A DNA stretch of 64,000 bases. It comes from an uncultured Christensenellaceae bacterium. Lineage in GTDB: Bacteria; Bacillota; Clostridia; Christensenellales; Pumilibacteraceae. The notes under the pieces are model-generated. The model did not search any database. It saw only the letters and a list, made by a program, of their open reading frames with translations, and was not told the DNA's origin. The stretch is taken from assembly GCA_910587805.1 (NCBI GenBank), contig CAJUNM010000001.1, positions 16,640-80,639 of the forward strand. The letters run 5' to 3'. Positions within the stretch are counted from its first letter, which is position 1. The number at the start of each line of letters is the position of its first letter. Below, one piece after another: positions 7,934 through 15,425 of this stretch. A program made the translations under genes and the position numbers.

Positions 7934-9640
7934 CTATTCGTAATCGGCTACCTGCTGCAAGTGGAACGACAGCGTTTCGCCGCTTTGCAGCGAGCAAACG
8001 GGGATGCCGTGCCGCACGAGCGCCGCGCCCGAAAACGTTTTGCCCAGCTCTCGCACATGATAAAGATTGTGCGCGTCCGCGCCGACAAACTCCATAGTTC
8101 CGCCGGCGCCGTTATTCCAGAACACCGCATACGCTTTGGACTTATCCTTGGACACGCACACGGCATAACCCGCGCCGCGATAAAAATCCCCGTCGTTGAC
8201 GAGCCGCGCGTCATCCTGATAACTGAACACCTGAGCGCGCACCGCACGGCGCAAAGGCTCGGACAGCGCAACGGGATCGAACGAATAGCCCAACCCGAAC
8301 AGCGACGCCGTATCGAACGCGGCTTTCGGTCTCGCCGTTTTTTCCACCTTGCACGCAAGCGCGCACGGCGGGAAGTACACCGAATATTTGATCAGCTCGG
8401 GCATTGAACAATACACTGACGACGCGTATGCGAGCGCGCCCGCATCGCCGCAAGCGCCTTCTATAACGAGGTCGGGCATAGCTTCGTTGAGCTTTGCGAA
8501 AAACGCGTACTGCCCGAGCAAATACTCGTATAGCTTTACGCCGCCCAATGCGGGGAGTTCTTTAGGCATCGCCGCAAACGAGCACTCGAACTCGCCGAAA
8601 AGCCCCGTAAAATACCCCGTAATAAAATTGCGCGCGGCGGTCTCGCCGAAGTTGAAATATTTATTGCCGTTATCGTCTGTCTTGACGATCTCGACGTCGC
8701 CGAGAATATCGAACATCGCATGCGTACCCATTCGTATATCGGCGTCGAGCCTAAGCCCTAACCCGATCCCCGCCGCCTTGCACGCCTCGGATAACGCCTT
8801 AAGTTCCGCGCTGTTCGCGTTCGTCACGAACGTGTCCGTGCCGAGTTCCGCCGCGGCTGCGACCGTTGCGTCAATGTCCGCGACCTCGTCCGCGTATTCT
8901 ACGGCAAGCGCGCGCCGCCTGTTCTTTACGGTGCGTTCGCGCAATATATCGTGGAACACGCGCGAAACCCCGTCCGTGCCCGCTTCCGAGTATACGGCGA
9001 GGATTTCGGGCGAGCGCAGCGTCATGCCCGACCCGAGCTTGTACGCGCCGCCGAGATCTAACCCGACGTAAACGTGCGTATCGCCCGCGGACTGCGCAAC
9101 GTCGAAAACACATTCGCCGCCGTACATCGCGCAAAATCCGTAAGCCGCGCCGCGCCGTTCTCCGACTACCCCGCCTATACCGCATTCCGTGAGTTTTTCA
9201 AGCCCTGCGGGAAGCGCGAATTGCTGCCCTATTCCCTTGAGCTTTATGGGCTTTGTCCCGTTGTTTATTATCTCCGTCCTGCGCGCTACGCCGCCGCGCG
9301 AATACGGAGTGTAATACAGTATTTGCTCAACGTTCTTTTCGGCGTCGGCAAAAGTGAGTTTGAGCGTTTTATCGCCGCCGAGCACAGGCATATCGCAGGA
9401 CGGCTTTTGCACGATCTCCGCACCGACGAACTTGAAATCAAGCCCGTCCGATTCGTATATCTCGGCGCTGCCTATGCGATCGGAGTCGTCGGACAGCGCG
9501 CATAAAAGCGCGAACATGTCGTCTTCAGGCTCGACGCGCGCGCCGAAACACGCGCTCCGCACTCCGTCCCCGTCGCGAACAAGTACGAGACAGCCCTCAC
9601 CGAAAGTCATGTAAAATTTGTTTTCGTCGATTTTGATCAT
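7934..9640 (-). CDS. GH36 alpha-galactosidase-like protein, predicted catalytically inactive
   Basis: A 568-residue protein with the GH36 layout but shorter than the usual 700-750. The N-terminal beta-sandwich (1-235) has YTPYSRGGVARRTEIINNG, the segment PEILAVYSEAGTDGVSRVFHD, and the hinge to the barrel. The barrel (about 245-460) is shortened: the usual DDGWF loop is missing (TNANSAEL at 273-280), the nucleophile motif that is normally WDM reads AAM (356-358), and the acid/base SD reads SM (412-413). The EGACGDAG segment (394-401) and the C-terminal YRGAGY strand remain. With both catalytic aspartates gone it cannot act as a standard glycosidase; a sugar-binding role is possible. No signal peptide. 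Start supported by GGGGG about nine bases upstream. Confidence 0.72.
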   Translation of the reverse strand: MIKIDENKFYMTFGEGCLVLVRDGDGVRSACFGARVEPEDDMFALLCALSDDSDRIGSAEIYESDGLDFKFVGAEIVQKPSCDMPVLGGDKTLKLTFADAEKNVEQILYYTPYSRGGVARRTEIINNGTKPIKLKGIGQQFALPAGLEKLTECGIGGVVGERRGAAYGFCAMYGGECVFDVAQSAGDTHVYVGLDLGGAYKLGSGMTLRSPEILAVYSEAGTDGVSRVFHDILRERTVKNRRRALAVEYADEVADIDATVAAAAELGTDTFVTNANSAELKALSEACKAAGIGLGLRLDADIRMGTHAMFDILGDVEIVKTDDNGNKYFNFGETAARNFITGYFTGLFGEFECSFAAMPKELPALGGVKLYEYLLGQYAFFAKLNEAMPDLVIEGACGDAGALAYASSVYCSMPELIKYSVYFPPCALACKVEKTARPKAAFDTASLFGLGYSFDPVALSEPLRRAVRAQVFSYQDDARLVNDGDFYRGAGYAVCVSKDKSKAYAVFWNNGAGGTMEFVGADAHNLYHVRELGKTFSGAALVRHGIPVCSLQSGETLSFHLQQVADYE

Positions 9641-9657
9641 AGCTATACGCCCCCGTG

Positions 9658-10428
9658 TTATCCGAAGATTTTGGCGGTCGCCGACAAAAACGCTTTCGTG
9701 GGCAACACACGTTGTAAAAAGTACAAAAATTTATATTTTCCGCCTATTATATAGAGCGGCTTGCGACAGCTTTGCGCGCACTTGAAAATCTTTTTCGCCG
9801 CAACGTGAAGTTCCATGCGCTTATTCTCACGCGAATCTATCTTTTGCGCGCAACGTTTCGGGCTGTTGCCGTAGCGTGCGCCGCCGTCCGCTATCTTGAC
9901 GCGGTTGGCGGTAAATCCCGTTTTTATATCCCCTGGGCAAACGGCGCTTACGCGTATGCCGTGGGTTTTAAGTTCCATGTGCATACCGTATGCGATCATG
10001 TTTACTGCCGCCTTGCTCGCGCAGTACGCCGCGCGGTACGGCAACGCAAAAAGCGCGCACGCCGATGAAACAAACACGACGCGGCCGCCATTTGTCATAT
10101 ATTTAAGCGCGGCTTGAACGGTAGTGACCGCGCCCGTAAAGTTAAGATCGATCTGTTTTTTGAGTTCTTCGGTAGGTAACAGCTCGGTCGCGCCCGAAAG
10201 TCCGCCGCCCGCATTGGCGATAACGGTATCGATATGTCCGTACCGCGCGCCGATCCCGTCGATAACGCGCTTTACCGCATCGGCGTCGGTCACGTCGAGC
10301 GAAATATCCGGCGCGGTTGCCGAACGCGCAAGCCCTATCACGGTATCGCCGCGCTCGCGGTACAGCCGTGCAAGCTCTTTGCCTATCCCGCTCGTACAGC
10401 CCGTTATTACGATCAGCTTTGCCGGCAT
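9658..10428 (-). CDS. Short-chain dehydrogenase/reductase
   Basis: A 256-residue classical SDR oxidoreductase. The dinucleotide loop TGCTSGIG (10-17), NAGG, the catalytic Ser region VSSACALF, and the Y-x-x-x-K pair in YCASK are all present, followed by the VCPGDIKT loop. It should be an NAD(P)H-dependent oxidoreductase in the cytoplasm, substrate unknown. The C-terminal tail (after residue 190) is basic and not typical of FabG. Its ATG overlaps the htpG stop as TAATG, so it is translated with htpG; the GH36-like gene follows 17 bp later. Confidence 0.88.
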   Translation of the reverse strand: MPAKLIVITGCTSGIGKELARLYRERGDTVIGLARSATAPDISLDVTDADAVKRVIDGIGARYGHIDTVIANAGGGLSGATELLPTEELKKQIDLNFTGAVTTVQAALKYMTNGGRVVFVSSACALFALPYRAAYCASKAAVNMIAYGMHMELKTHGIRVSAVCPGDIKTGFTANRVKIADGGARYGNSPKRCAQKIDSRENKRMELHVAAKKIFKCAQSCRKPLYIIGGKYKFLYFLQRVLPTKAFLSATAKIFG

Positions 10429-12239
10429 TACTTACCGCTCGCCGCTATCAGGCGGTTGAGTGCGGACAAAAATTCCGGCTCGGTCTTGTACCCTTCGGCG
10501 ATCAACGCTTCGTTGTAAAGCACGGTGACAGTATCGGCGAATCTCGATTCGTCTGCGGTCTCGAGTCCCGATATTACCGGATGCGTCGGGTTGACTTGAA
10601 GTATGCGTTCCGCCTTGACGCCGCCGCCCATGGCGTCCATCAATCGCTCCATTTCGAGCGAAACTTCGCCCTTTGCCGCAAGGCATACGGGATACGACTT
10701 GAGCTTGTCCGTAGCTCGAACTATCGCCTTGCCGCCGAGCTGTTTTTCCATGCGCTCGAGTACTGCCTTTTGTACTTCTGTCGTTTCAGCCGATTTATCG
10801 TCCGCCGCGCTCGCTATGTTCTCGAACTTGTGTCCGTCGTAACTTTCGAGCATGCGCGCCACGAATTCGTCGACGGGATCGACAAAGTACAAAACGTCCT
10901 TGCCGCGCTCACGCGCGCCCTCGAGCTGCGGGAGCATGCCTATCTTGTCGGCGGTCTCGCCGCAAGCATACAGCACAGGCTCTTCCTTATCGAGCTTTTC
11001 GGCGTACTCCTTGAACGTGACGAGCTTCTTTTGCGCATCCGAATAATACATGAGCAAGTCTTTGAGCTTGTCCTTATTCGCGCCGAAATTTTCATACGCG
11101 CCGAACTTGATCGCCTTTGCGAACGCGCCGAAAATCTTATCGTATTTTTCGCGGTCCGATTTTTGCAGTTTTTCAAGCTCCGCCAAAAGTTTCTTTTCAA
11201 GCCCCGCCGCAATGGTGCGCAGCCGTCTGTCGTGCTGCAACGTTTCGCGCGAAATATTGAGAGCGAGATCGGGCGTATCCACAACGCCGCGCACGAACCC
11301 GAGATACTCGGGTACAAGCTCCGCGCACTTGTCCATGATCAGCACGCCGTTGCAATACAGCGACAGTCCGCGCTTGTAATCCTTGGTGTAATAATCGTAC
11401 GACGGTTCCTGCGGCACGAACAGTATAGCGGTATAATCGACCGCGCCCTCCACGCGCGTAGATACTGTAAAGAGCGGCGCGCGATAGTCGTGATACGTCT
11501 GCATATAGAACTTGTCAAGCTCGTCCTCGCCAAGCTCCGATTTGAGTTTTTTCCAAACGGGCGTCATCGAGTTGAGCGTTTTCGTCTCGTACGTCGTGTT
11601 GCCGCCCTCGGTCTTGGGCATCTCGGTCTTTACGGGATAGCGTATATAATCCGAATACTTTTTGACGAGCGCGCTCAGCGTGTGCGGCTCGAGATATTGC
11701 GAATAATCCTCGTCGCCGTCATCCTTGAGATACAGCTTAACCGAAGTTCCCGCCTCGGCGCGTTCTGCGCCAGAGATTTCAAAACCGCTCTCGCCGTCCG
11801 AACTCCACATAAACGCCTTGTCCGCGCCCGCTTTACGGCTTATGACCTCGACGCGGCGCGCCACCATGAACGACGCGTAGAACCCGACGCCGAACTGCCC
11901 TATAAGCTCCTCGTCCGACTTGCCTCCATCTTCTCCGCGCGCTTTCTTAAACGCTTCGGTGCCGCTTGCCGCAATAACGCCGAGATTATCCTCGAGTTCT
12001 TTATCCGTCATGCCCACGCCGTTATCGATCACGGTAAGCGTGCGCGCGGCTTTGTCGGCTTTAAGCTCTATACAAAAATCCGCGTCGAGACTGCTGTCGG
12101 TAAGCGACATAAACTTGCGCTTATCTATTGCGTCGGACGCGTTTGAGATCAGCTCGCGCAGAAATATCTCGCGGTTGGTATAAATGGAATTGACCACAAG
12201 GTCGAGTAACTTTTTGGATTCCGCTTTGAATTTTTTCAT
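10428..12239 (-). CDS. htpG: Hsp90-family chaperone HtpG
   Basis: A 603-residue cytoplasmic ATP-dependent chaperone. The N-terminal GHKL ATPase domain shows ELISNASDAIDK, DNGVGM and QFGVGFYASFMVA. The middle domain follows with SRETLQ, and the C-terminal dimerisation domain is complete. Length is close to other bacterial HtpG proteins (about 600-640). A GAGG lies five bases before the ATG. It is the first gene of the htpG-SDR-GH36-like-thrB run. Immediately upstream is the structured repeat element at 12,277-12,542, so regulation of this gene may pass through that element; no CIRCE or other heat-shock operator was recognised. Confidence 0.97.
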   Translation of the reverse strand: MKKFKAESKKLLDLVVNSIYTNREIFLRELISNASDAIDKRKFMSLTDSSLDADFCIELKADKAARTLTVIDNGVGMTDKELEDNLGVIAASGTEAFKKARGEDGGKSDEELIGQFGVGFYASFMVARRVEVISRKAGADKAFMWSSDGESGFEISGAERAEAGTSVKLYLKDDGDEDYSQYLEPHTLSALVKKYSDYIRYPVKTEMPKTEGGNTTYETKTLNSMTPVWKKLKSELGEDELDKFYMQTYHDYRAPLFTVSTRVEGAVDYTAILFVPQEPSYDYYTKDYKRGLSLYCNGVLIMDKCAELVPEYLGFVRGVVDTPDLALNISRETLQHDRRLRTIAAGLEKKLLAELEKLQKSDREKYDKIFGAFAKAIKFGAYENFGANKDKLKDLLMYYSDAQKKLVTFKEYAEKLDKEEPVLYACGETADKIGMLPQLEGARERGKDVLYFVDPVDEFVARMLESYDGHKFENIASAADDKSAETTEVQKAVLERMEKQLGGKAIVRATDKLKSYPVCLAAKGEVSLEMERLMDAMGGGVKAERILQVNPTHPVISGLETADESRFADTVTVLYNEALIAEGYKTEPEFLSALNRLIAASGK

Positions 12240-12276
12240 TGTAACCTCTTTGTACTATAAATATTAGCCTTAATAT

Positions 12277-12542
12277 GATAAGCAACGTGCGCTACGAGAG
12301 CAATAAGCCGAGTTGACGGCGCAGTCGCGTCGCAGACGGGCAACAGTCGGCGAGCACGACGAAATACTTTTACTTCTCTCAATAAGCGTCGAGCGCTGCA
12401 ACGCGCTCGGATTGCGCAGACGATTTCGAGCGAGAAAAGGCGCAGAGCCAATGTCGTAGCAGCGCTACGTCGAGGCGCTGCAACGCATTCGCAGCCGAAA
12501 TCGGCAGCAAGGCGTGCGCACGAGCGACGCGAGACGCTTATC
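12277..12542. repeat. Structured intergenic element A (inverted ends), between yitT and htpG
   Basis: A GC-rich block of about 266 bp with no credible gene. The outer ends GATAAGC (12277-12283) and GCTTATC (12536-12542) are inverted, and further bases inside are partly complementary. A 24-bp word at 12331-12354 (CGCAGACGGGCAACAGTCGG plus four bases) is identical in element B (41574-41597). The sub-hairpin GTCGTAGC...CTACGTCGAG at 12453-12474 is shared with element C (58905-58927). The right end overlaps the yitT stop codon. The long open frame crossing it is an artefact of high GC. Confidence 0.6.
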
Positions 12543-13641
12543 TCGAAAATCCGTTGCCCATCACTTCGCTCGTATTCGTTATATACGCGAACGTATCGGG
12601 ATAATGCGAAAGTATCCTGTTGAAGTCGGCGAGCTGGCTTTTGCGGATTATACACACGAGCATGAACTTATCGTCGTGACTGTACATGCCTTTAACAGGC
12701 ACGCACGTAACGCCTCTGCCGAGTCTTTCTATGATGTCGCGCGAAAGTCCCTCGGGATCGCGCGTGACGATCTCGAACTTGATCGCCGACTTAAAGCCGG
12801 TGGAAATAACGTCGCACACCATGGAACTGCAAAACATCTGCAAGAGCGAGAGCAGTACGGGCGTAAACAACGCCATGCCTTCCGTGCCGTATGTATCCTT
12901 ATATACGAACATGGACACTAACACGACCACTGCGTCTATCGCGTAAATAAACCACGACACGTTGGTTGCGGCGAACTTTTTCTGAATGAACATCGCGCCT
13001 ATATCCGAGCCGCCCGAAGACCCGCCTATCTTGAACATGATGGCGAGCGCAACGCCGCCGAGCACGCCCGCGGCGAGCGCGGCAAGCATCGGGTTTCCCG
13101 TGTACGCAAACTTTTTCATCGGATCGCGCAAAAGCGCCATCGCTGCCGACGATACGGCTATGGCTATGGCGGATTTAACGGCGAAACTCTTATTCAAAAA
13201 TATAAACGACAATATCAAAAGCGGCACGTTTACCAAGAGTATCGTCCAACCGGAACTGAACCCCGTGGCAAACTCTATCATGTTGCCTATACCCGTAGCC
13301 CCGCCCGACGCGAAGTTGTTCGGGATTATGAACATATTGACGCTTACTACGCGCAGCGCAGAAAATATCAATATGCCCATAGGCACGACAAAAAAGTTGA
13401 AAAACTTTTTGTTCTTGAAAATCGACTGCTTTCTTTGCGTAACGTGATAATCGGGAGTTTTCCTTTCCGAAATAGCCGTCGTTTCCTTGGCTGTGTCTCG
13501 GCTCGCCGCCGCCTCGTCGGGCAGAGCGGTATTCGACGCATTGGCGCAGTCGGTTTCGGGCGCGCCGTCGTTTGCCGTATCCGCGCCGTCGGGAGATTCG
13601 GGCGGCGGGTCTTGCTCGTTTTGCGTAAGGTTTTCGGACAT
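12538..13641 (-). CDS. YitT-family (DUF161/DUF2179) membrane protein with acidic N-terminal extension
   Basis: A 367-residue protein. Residues 1-65 are polar and acidic, rich in Glu, Asp and Ala, without parallel in most family members. About five membrane segments follow (DUF161; signatures NFASGGATGIGNM and GGSSGGSDI), then the cytoplasmic DUF2179 domain ending KSQLADFNRILSHYPDTFAYI. YitT proteins are common in Firmicutes and of unknown function, though transport has been proposed. A second paralogue is at 57469 (311 residues, no extension). AGGTG precedes the ATG by about six bases. It has its own promoter and a palindrome in the leader. Confidence 0.85.
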   Translation of the reverse strand: MSENLTQNEQDPPPESPDGADTANDGAPETDCANASNTALPDEAAASRDTAKETTAISERKTPDYHVTQRKQSIFKNKKFFNFFVVPMGILIFSALRVVSVNMFIIPNNFASGGATGIGNMIEFATGFSSGWTILLVNVPLLILSFIFLNKSFAVKSAIAIAVSSAAMALLRDPMKKFAYTGNPMLAALAAGVLGGVALAIMFKIGGSSGGSDIGAMFIQKKFAATNVSWFIYAIDAVVVLVSMFVYKDTYGTEGMALFTPVLLSLLQMFCSSMVCDVISTGFKSAIKFEIVTRDPEGLSRDIIERLGRGVTCVPVKGMYSHDDKFMLVCIIRKSQLADFNRILSHYPDTFAYITNTSEVMGNGFSR

Positions 13642-13670
13642 ATATGCACCTGATATGTAATTTAGTCGAC

Positions 13671-13698
13671 AGAACCACCCTCGATCGACGGCGGTTCT
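13671..13698. promoter_or_regulatory. 28-bp palindrome in the yitT leader
   Basis: Two abutting 14-base arms (AGAACCACCCTCGA/TCGACGGCGGTTCT) match at 12 of 14 positions, with no loop. It lies between the promoter at 13705-13733 and the start codon, so it could be an operator or an mRNA hairpin. No T-run follows. Confidence 0.5.
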
Positions 13699-13704
13699 AA
13701 TGTA

Positions 13705-13733
13705 ATTCTACCACATTGCGATAGCAAAATCAA
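13705..13733 (-). promoter_or_regulatory. Promoter for the first yitT gene
   Basis: TTGATT, 17 bp, TAGAAT on the minus strand, 64 bp before the start codon. Confidence 0.65.
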
Positions 13734-13750
13734 CAGAAAACGGCAAAATT

Positions 13751-14431
13751 TTATACGTCTTTTTCAAGCTCGGGCGCGCACGCGAGATTGACGGCAAAAC
13801 AATCTACGCAATTGTCGTCAAACGCGCGTCCGTCCGCACCCGTGATCGCAACGGTAGTCATGCCCGCCGCTTTCGCAGCGCGCAACGCCGCCGCCACGTC
13901 GTCGAACACGATACAATCGCCCGCGTTCTCGTCCGCGCGCAACGCCGCATACGCGTACATTTGCGGCGAGGACTTGTTCATTCCCGCCTCGTCCGCGGTT
14001 ATTATTCCGTCGAAGAACCCGAATATCCCGTTGTTTTTCAAACACGGCACGGCGAGCGTTCTATCGAGACTCGTCACTGCGAATATGCATATGCCGCGCG
14101 CCGCGCAGTCGCGCAGATACTCCGCAGAACCTTCGAGAAGCGGCACCGTTTCCGAATACGCGCGGATAGCCATTGCCGTCCATTCCGCGGCGAGCGTCTC
14201 GGGCTGCTCGTTCAACTTGAAATACTCCACCGAAAACCGCGCCGTTTCGAGATTGCCGAGCGCGGCTATAGCCTTGCGGTACTCGTCGCTCGGCGCAAGC
14301 CCGCGCTTTTTCAAGTAGTCTACGTCTATCCGTTCCCAAACGCTTATACTGTCGAACAGCGTGCCGTCGAGATCGAAAATAGCCGCGCGCACTCCGCGCA
14401 TCACATTGTTTTTCTTATCGTATACGATCAT
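13751..14431 (-). CDS. HAD-superfamily phosphatase (beta-phosphoglucomutase/phosphatase type)
   Basis: A 226-residue HAD hydrolase. Motif I is D20-L-D22-G-T, where the first Asp is the nucleophile; motif II lies in VTSLDRT; the Lys of motif III is in NKSSPQMY; motif IV is VFDDVAAAL. A helical cap between motifs I and II makes it a subfamily I member, so it should hydrolyse a small phosphate ester or move a phosphate within a sugar. The ATG at 14431 has AAGGCG five bases upstream; an internal Met at residue 11 is an alternative. It lies 8 bp after the thioredoxin-reductase-like gene, clearly one operon. Substrate unknown. Confidence 0.87.
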   Translation of the reverse strand: MIVYDKKNNVMRGVRAAIFDLDGTLFDSISVWERIDVDYLKKRGLAPSDEYRKAIAALGNLETARFSVEYFKLNEQPETLAAEWTAMAIRAYSETVPLLEGSAEYLRDCAARGICIFAVTSLDRTLAVPCLKNNGIFGFFDGIITADEAGMNKSSPQMYAYAALRADENAGDCIVFDDVAAALRAAKAAGMTTVAITGADGRAFDDNCVDCFAVNLACAPELEKDV

Positions 14432-14439
14432 TATTCGCC

Positions 14440-15315
14440 TTATTTATCGTCGCCGCGCTTGTCCGATCCGCTCTTTTCGCCGCGCAGTTCGTTTATTGCC
14501 GCAAGCCCCGCAGTCATGCCGTCGCACACGGCTTTAGCCACCTGCTTAACTCCCGACGTGCAATCGCCCGCGGCAAACAGCCCGCTAACGTTGGTCTTGC
14601 CCCCGTCCGTCTTTATGCTCCCGTCGCCGAGCGTTAAAATCCCCATGCTTTTTGCGAGCGCGGTCGCACCCGCAACGCCTACCGCCACGAACAAGCCGTC
14701 AAGCTCCACGCATTTCCCGTCCGACAGCGCTACCCCGACGAGCTTTTCCCCGTCGCGTTTTACGCCCGTTATCTTTTGCGTATAGGTTTCCGCCGCCTCG
14801 AACGACGGCGTTTCGCCGTCGGTAAACAACGCGACGGACGAAGCTACAGCGGCGAGCGTTTCGTATTCGTGCCGAGCGTACGCGCCCGCGCCTATCACGC
14901 CCACGCGCTTTTTGCGGTAAAAGAACGCGTCGCACACGGCGCAATAGCTGATTCCCGCGCCGTCGTCGATCGCCTTCGGCCGTGCGCGCGACGCGCCCGT
15001 CGCCACTATGAGTTTCTTCCCGTAAAGCTCGCCCGCCGTGCTCGAAACGGTAAAACCGTCGTCCGCGGATACGAACGTGACCTGCCCGTCAAGAATTTCC
15101 GCGCCTGCCGCACGCGCCTGATCAAGCCCTGCGGCAAACAACGCCGCGCCCGTCGCGCCGCCCGTGCCGTAATAGTTATCAATACGCTCGGCTTTGAGCA
15201 AAGCGGATGCGCCGCCGTCGATAACGCACACCGAAAATCCGCTGCGCGCACAGTACAGCGCCGCAGACGCCCCCGCAGGTCCGCCGCCTATAACAATGAC
15301 ATCGTAATTTTTCAT
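14440..15315 (-). CDS. Thioredoxin-reductase-like flavoprotein (second copy), predicted leaderless
   Basis: A 291-residue FAD/NADPH disulfide oxidoreductase related to TrxB, with GGGPAGASAA (10-19), the redox pair C125-A-V-C128, a modified second nucleotide loop GAGAYARHE, and FAAGDCTSG. The second loop departs from the usual GGGNSA pattern, so NADPH affinity or partner may differ from the TrxB at 1851. The start at 15315 (MKNYDV) is chosen because a TACAAT -10 box ends exactly six bases upstream, which puts the transcript start on the A of the ATG; no Shine-Dalgarno sequence is present. Upstream in-frame ATGs would lie outside the predicted mRNA. Co-transcribed with the HAD gene. Confidence 0.87.
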   Translation of the reverse strand: MKNYDVIVIGGGPAGASAALYCARSGFSVCVIDGGASALLKAERIDNYYGTGGATGAALFAAGLDQARAAGAEILDGQVTFVSADDGFTVSSTAGELYGKKLIVATGASRARPKAIDDGAGISYCAVCDAFFYRKKRVGVIGAGAYARHEYETLAAVASSVALFTDGETPSFEAAETYTQKITGVKRDGEKLVGVALSDGKCVELDGLFVAVGVAGATALAKSMGILTLGDGSIKTDGGKTNVSGLFAAGDCTSGVKQVAKAVCDGMTAGLAAINELRGEKSGSDKRGDDK

Positions 15316-15321
15316 GCACAT

Positions 15322-15350
15322 ATTGTAACACATAGCCGCGTTTACCGCAA
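15322..15350 (-). promoter_or_regulatory. Promoter predicted to give a leaderless mRNA
   Basis: TTGCGG, 17 bp, TACAAT on the minus strand; the -10 ends six bases before the ATG at 15315, so +1 should coincide with the start codon. Confidence 0.6.
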
Positions 15351-15360
15351 GCGATTGCTC

Positions 15361-15389
15361 TTGACTTATTTATTTTATTGTGATATAAT
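15361..15389 (+). promoter_or_regulatory. Promoter for the cytoplasmic GH3 gene
   Basis: TTGACT, 17 bp, TATAAT, 36 bp before the ATG. It is back-to-back with the minus-strand promoter at 15322-15350. Confidence 0.78.
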
Positions 15390-15425
15390 AGTGATATTCA
15401 AATAACCTCAAGAAAAAACGGAAAA

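Noticed and set aside
10317..12146. Plus-strand open frame of about 600 codons opposite htpG
   Set aside because: Antisense shadow of HtpG; the minus-strand product is complete and conserved.
12236..12655. Open frame across the gap upstream of htpG
   Set aside because: Caused by the high GC of repeat element A; no protein-like composition and it overlaps yitT.
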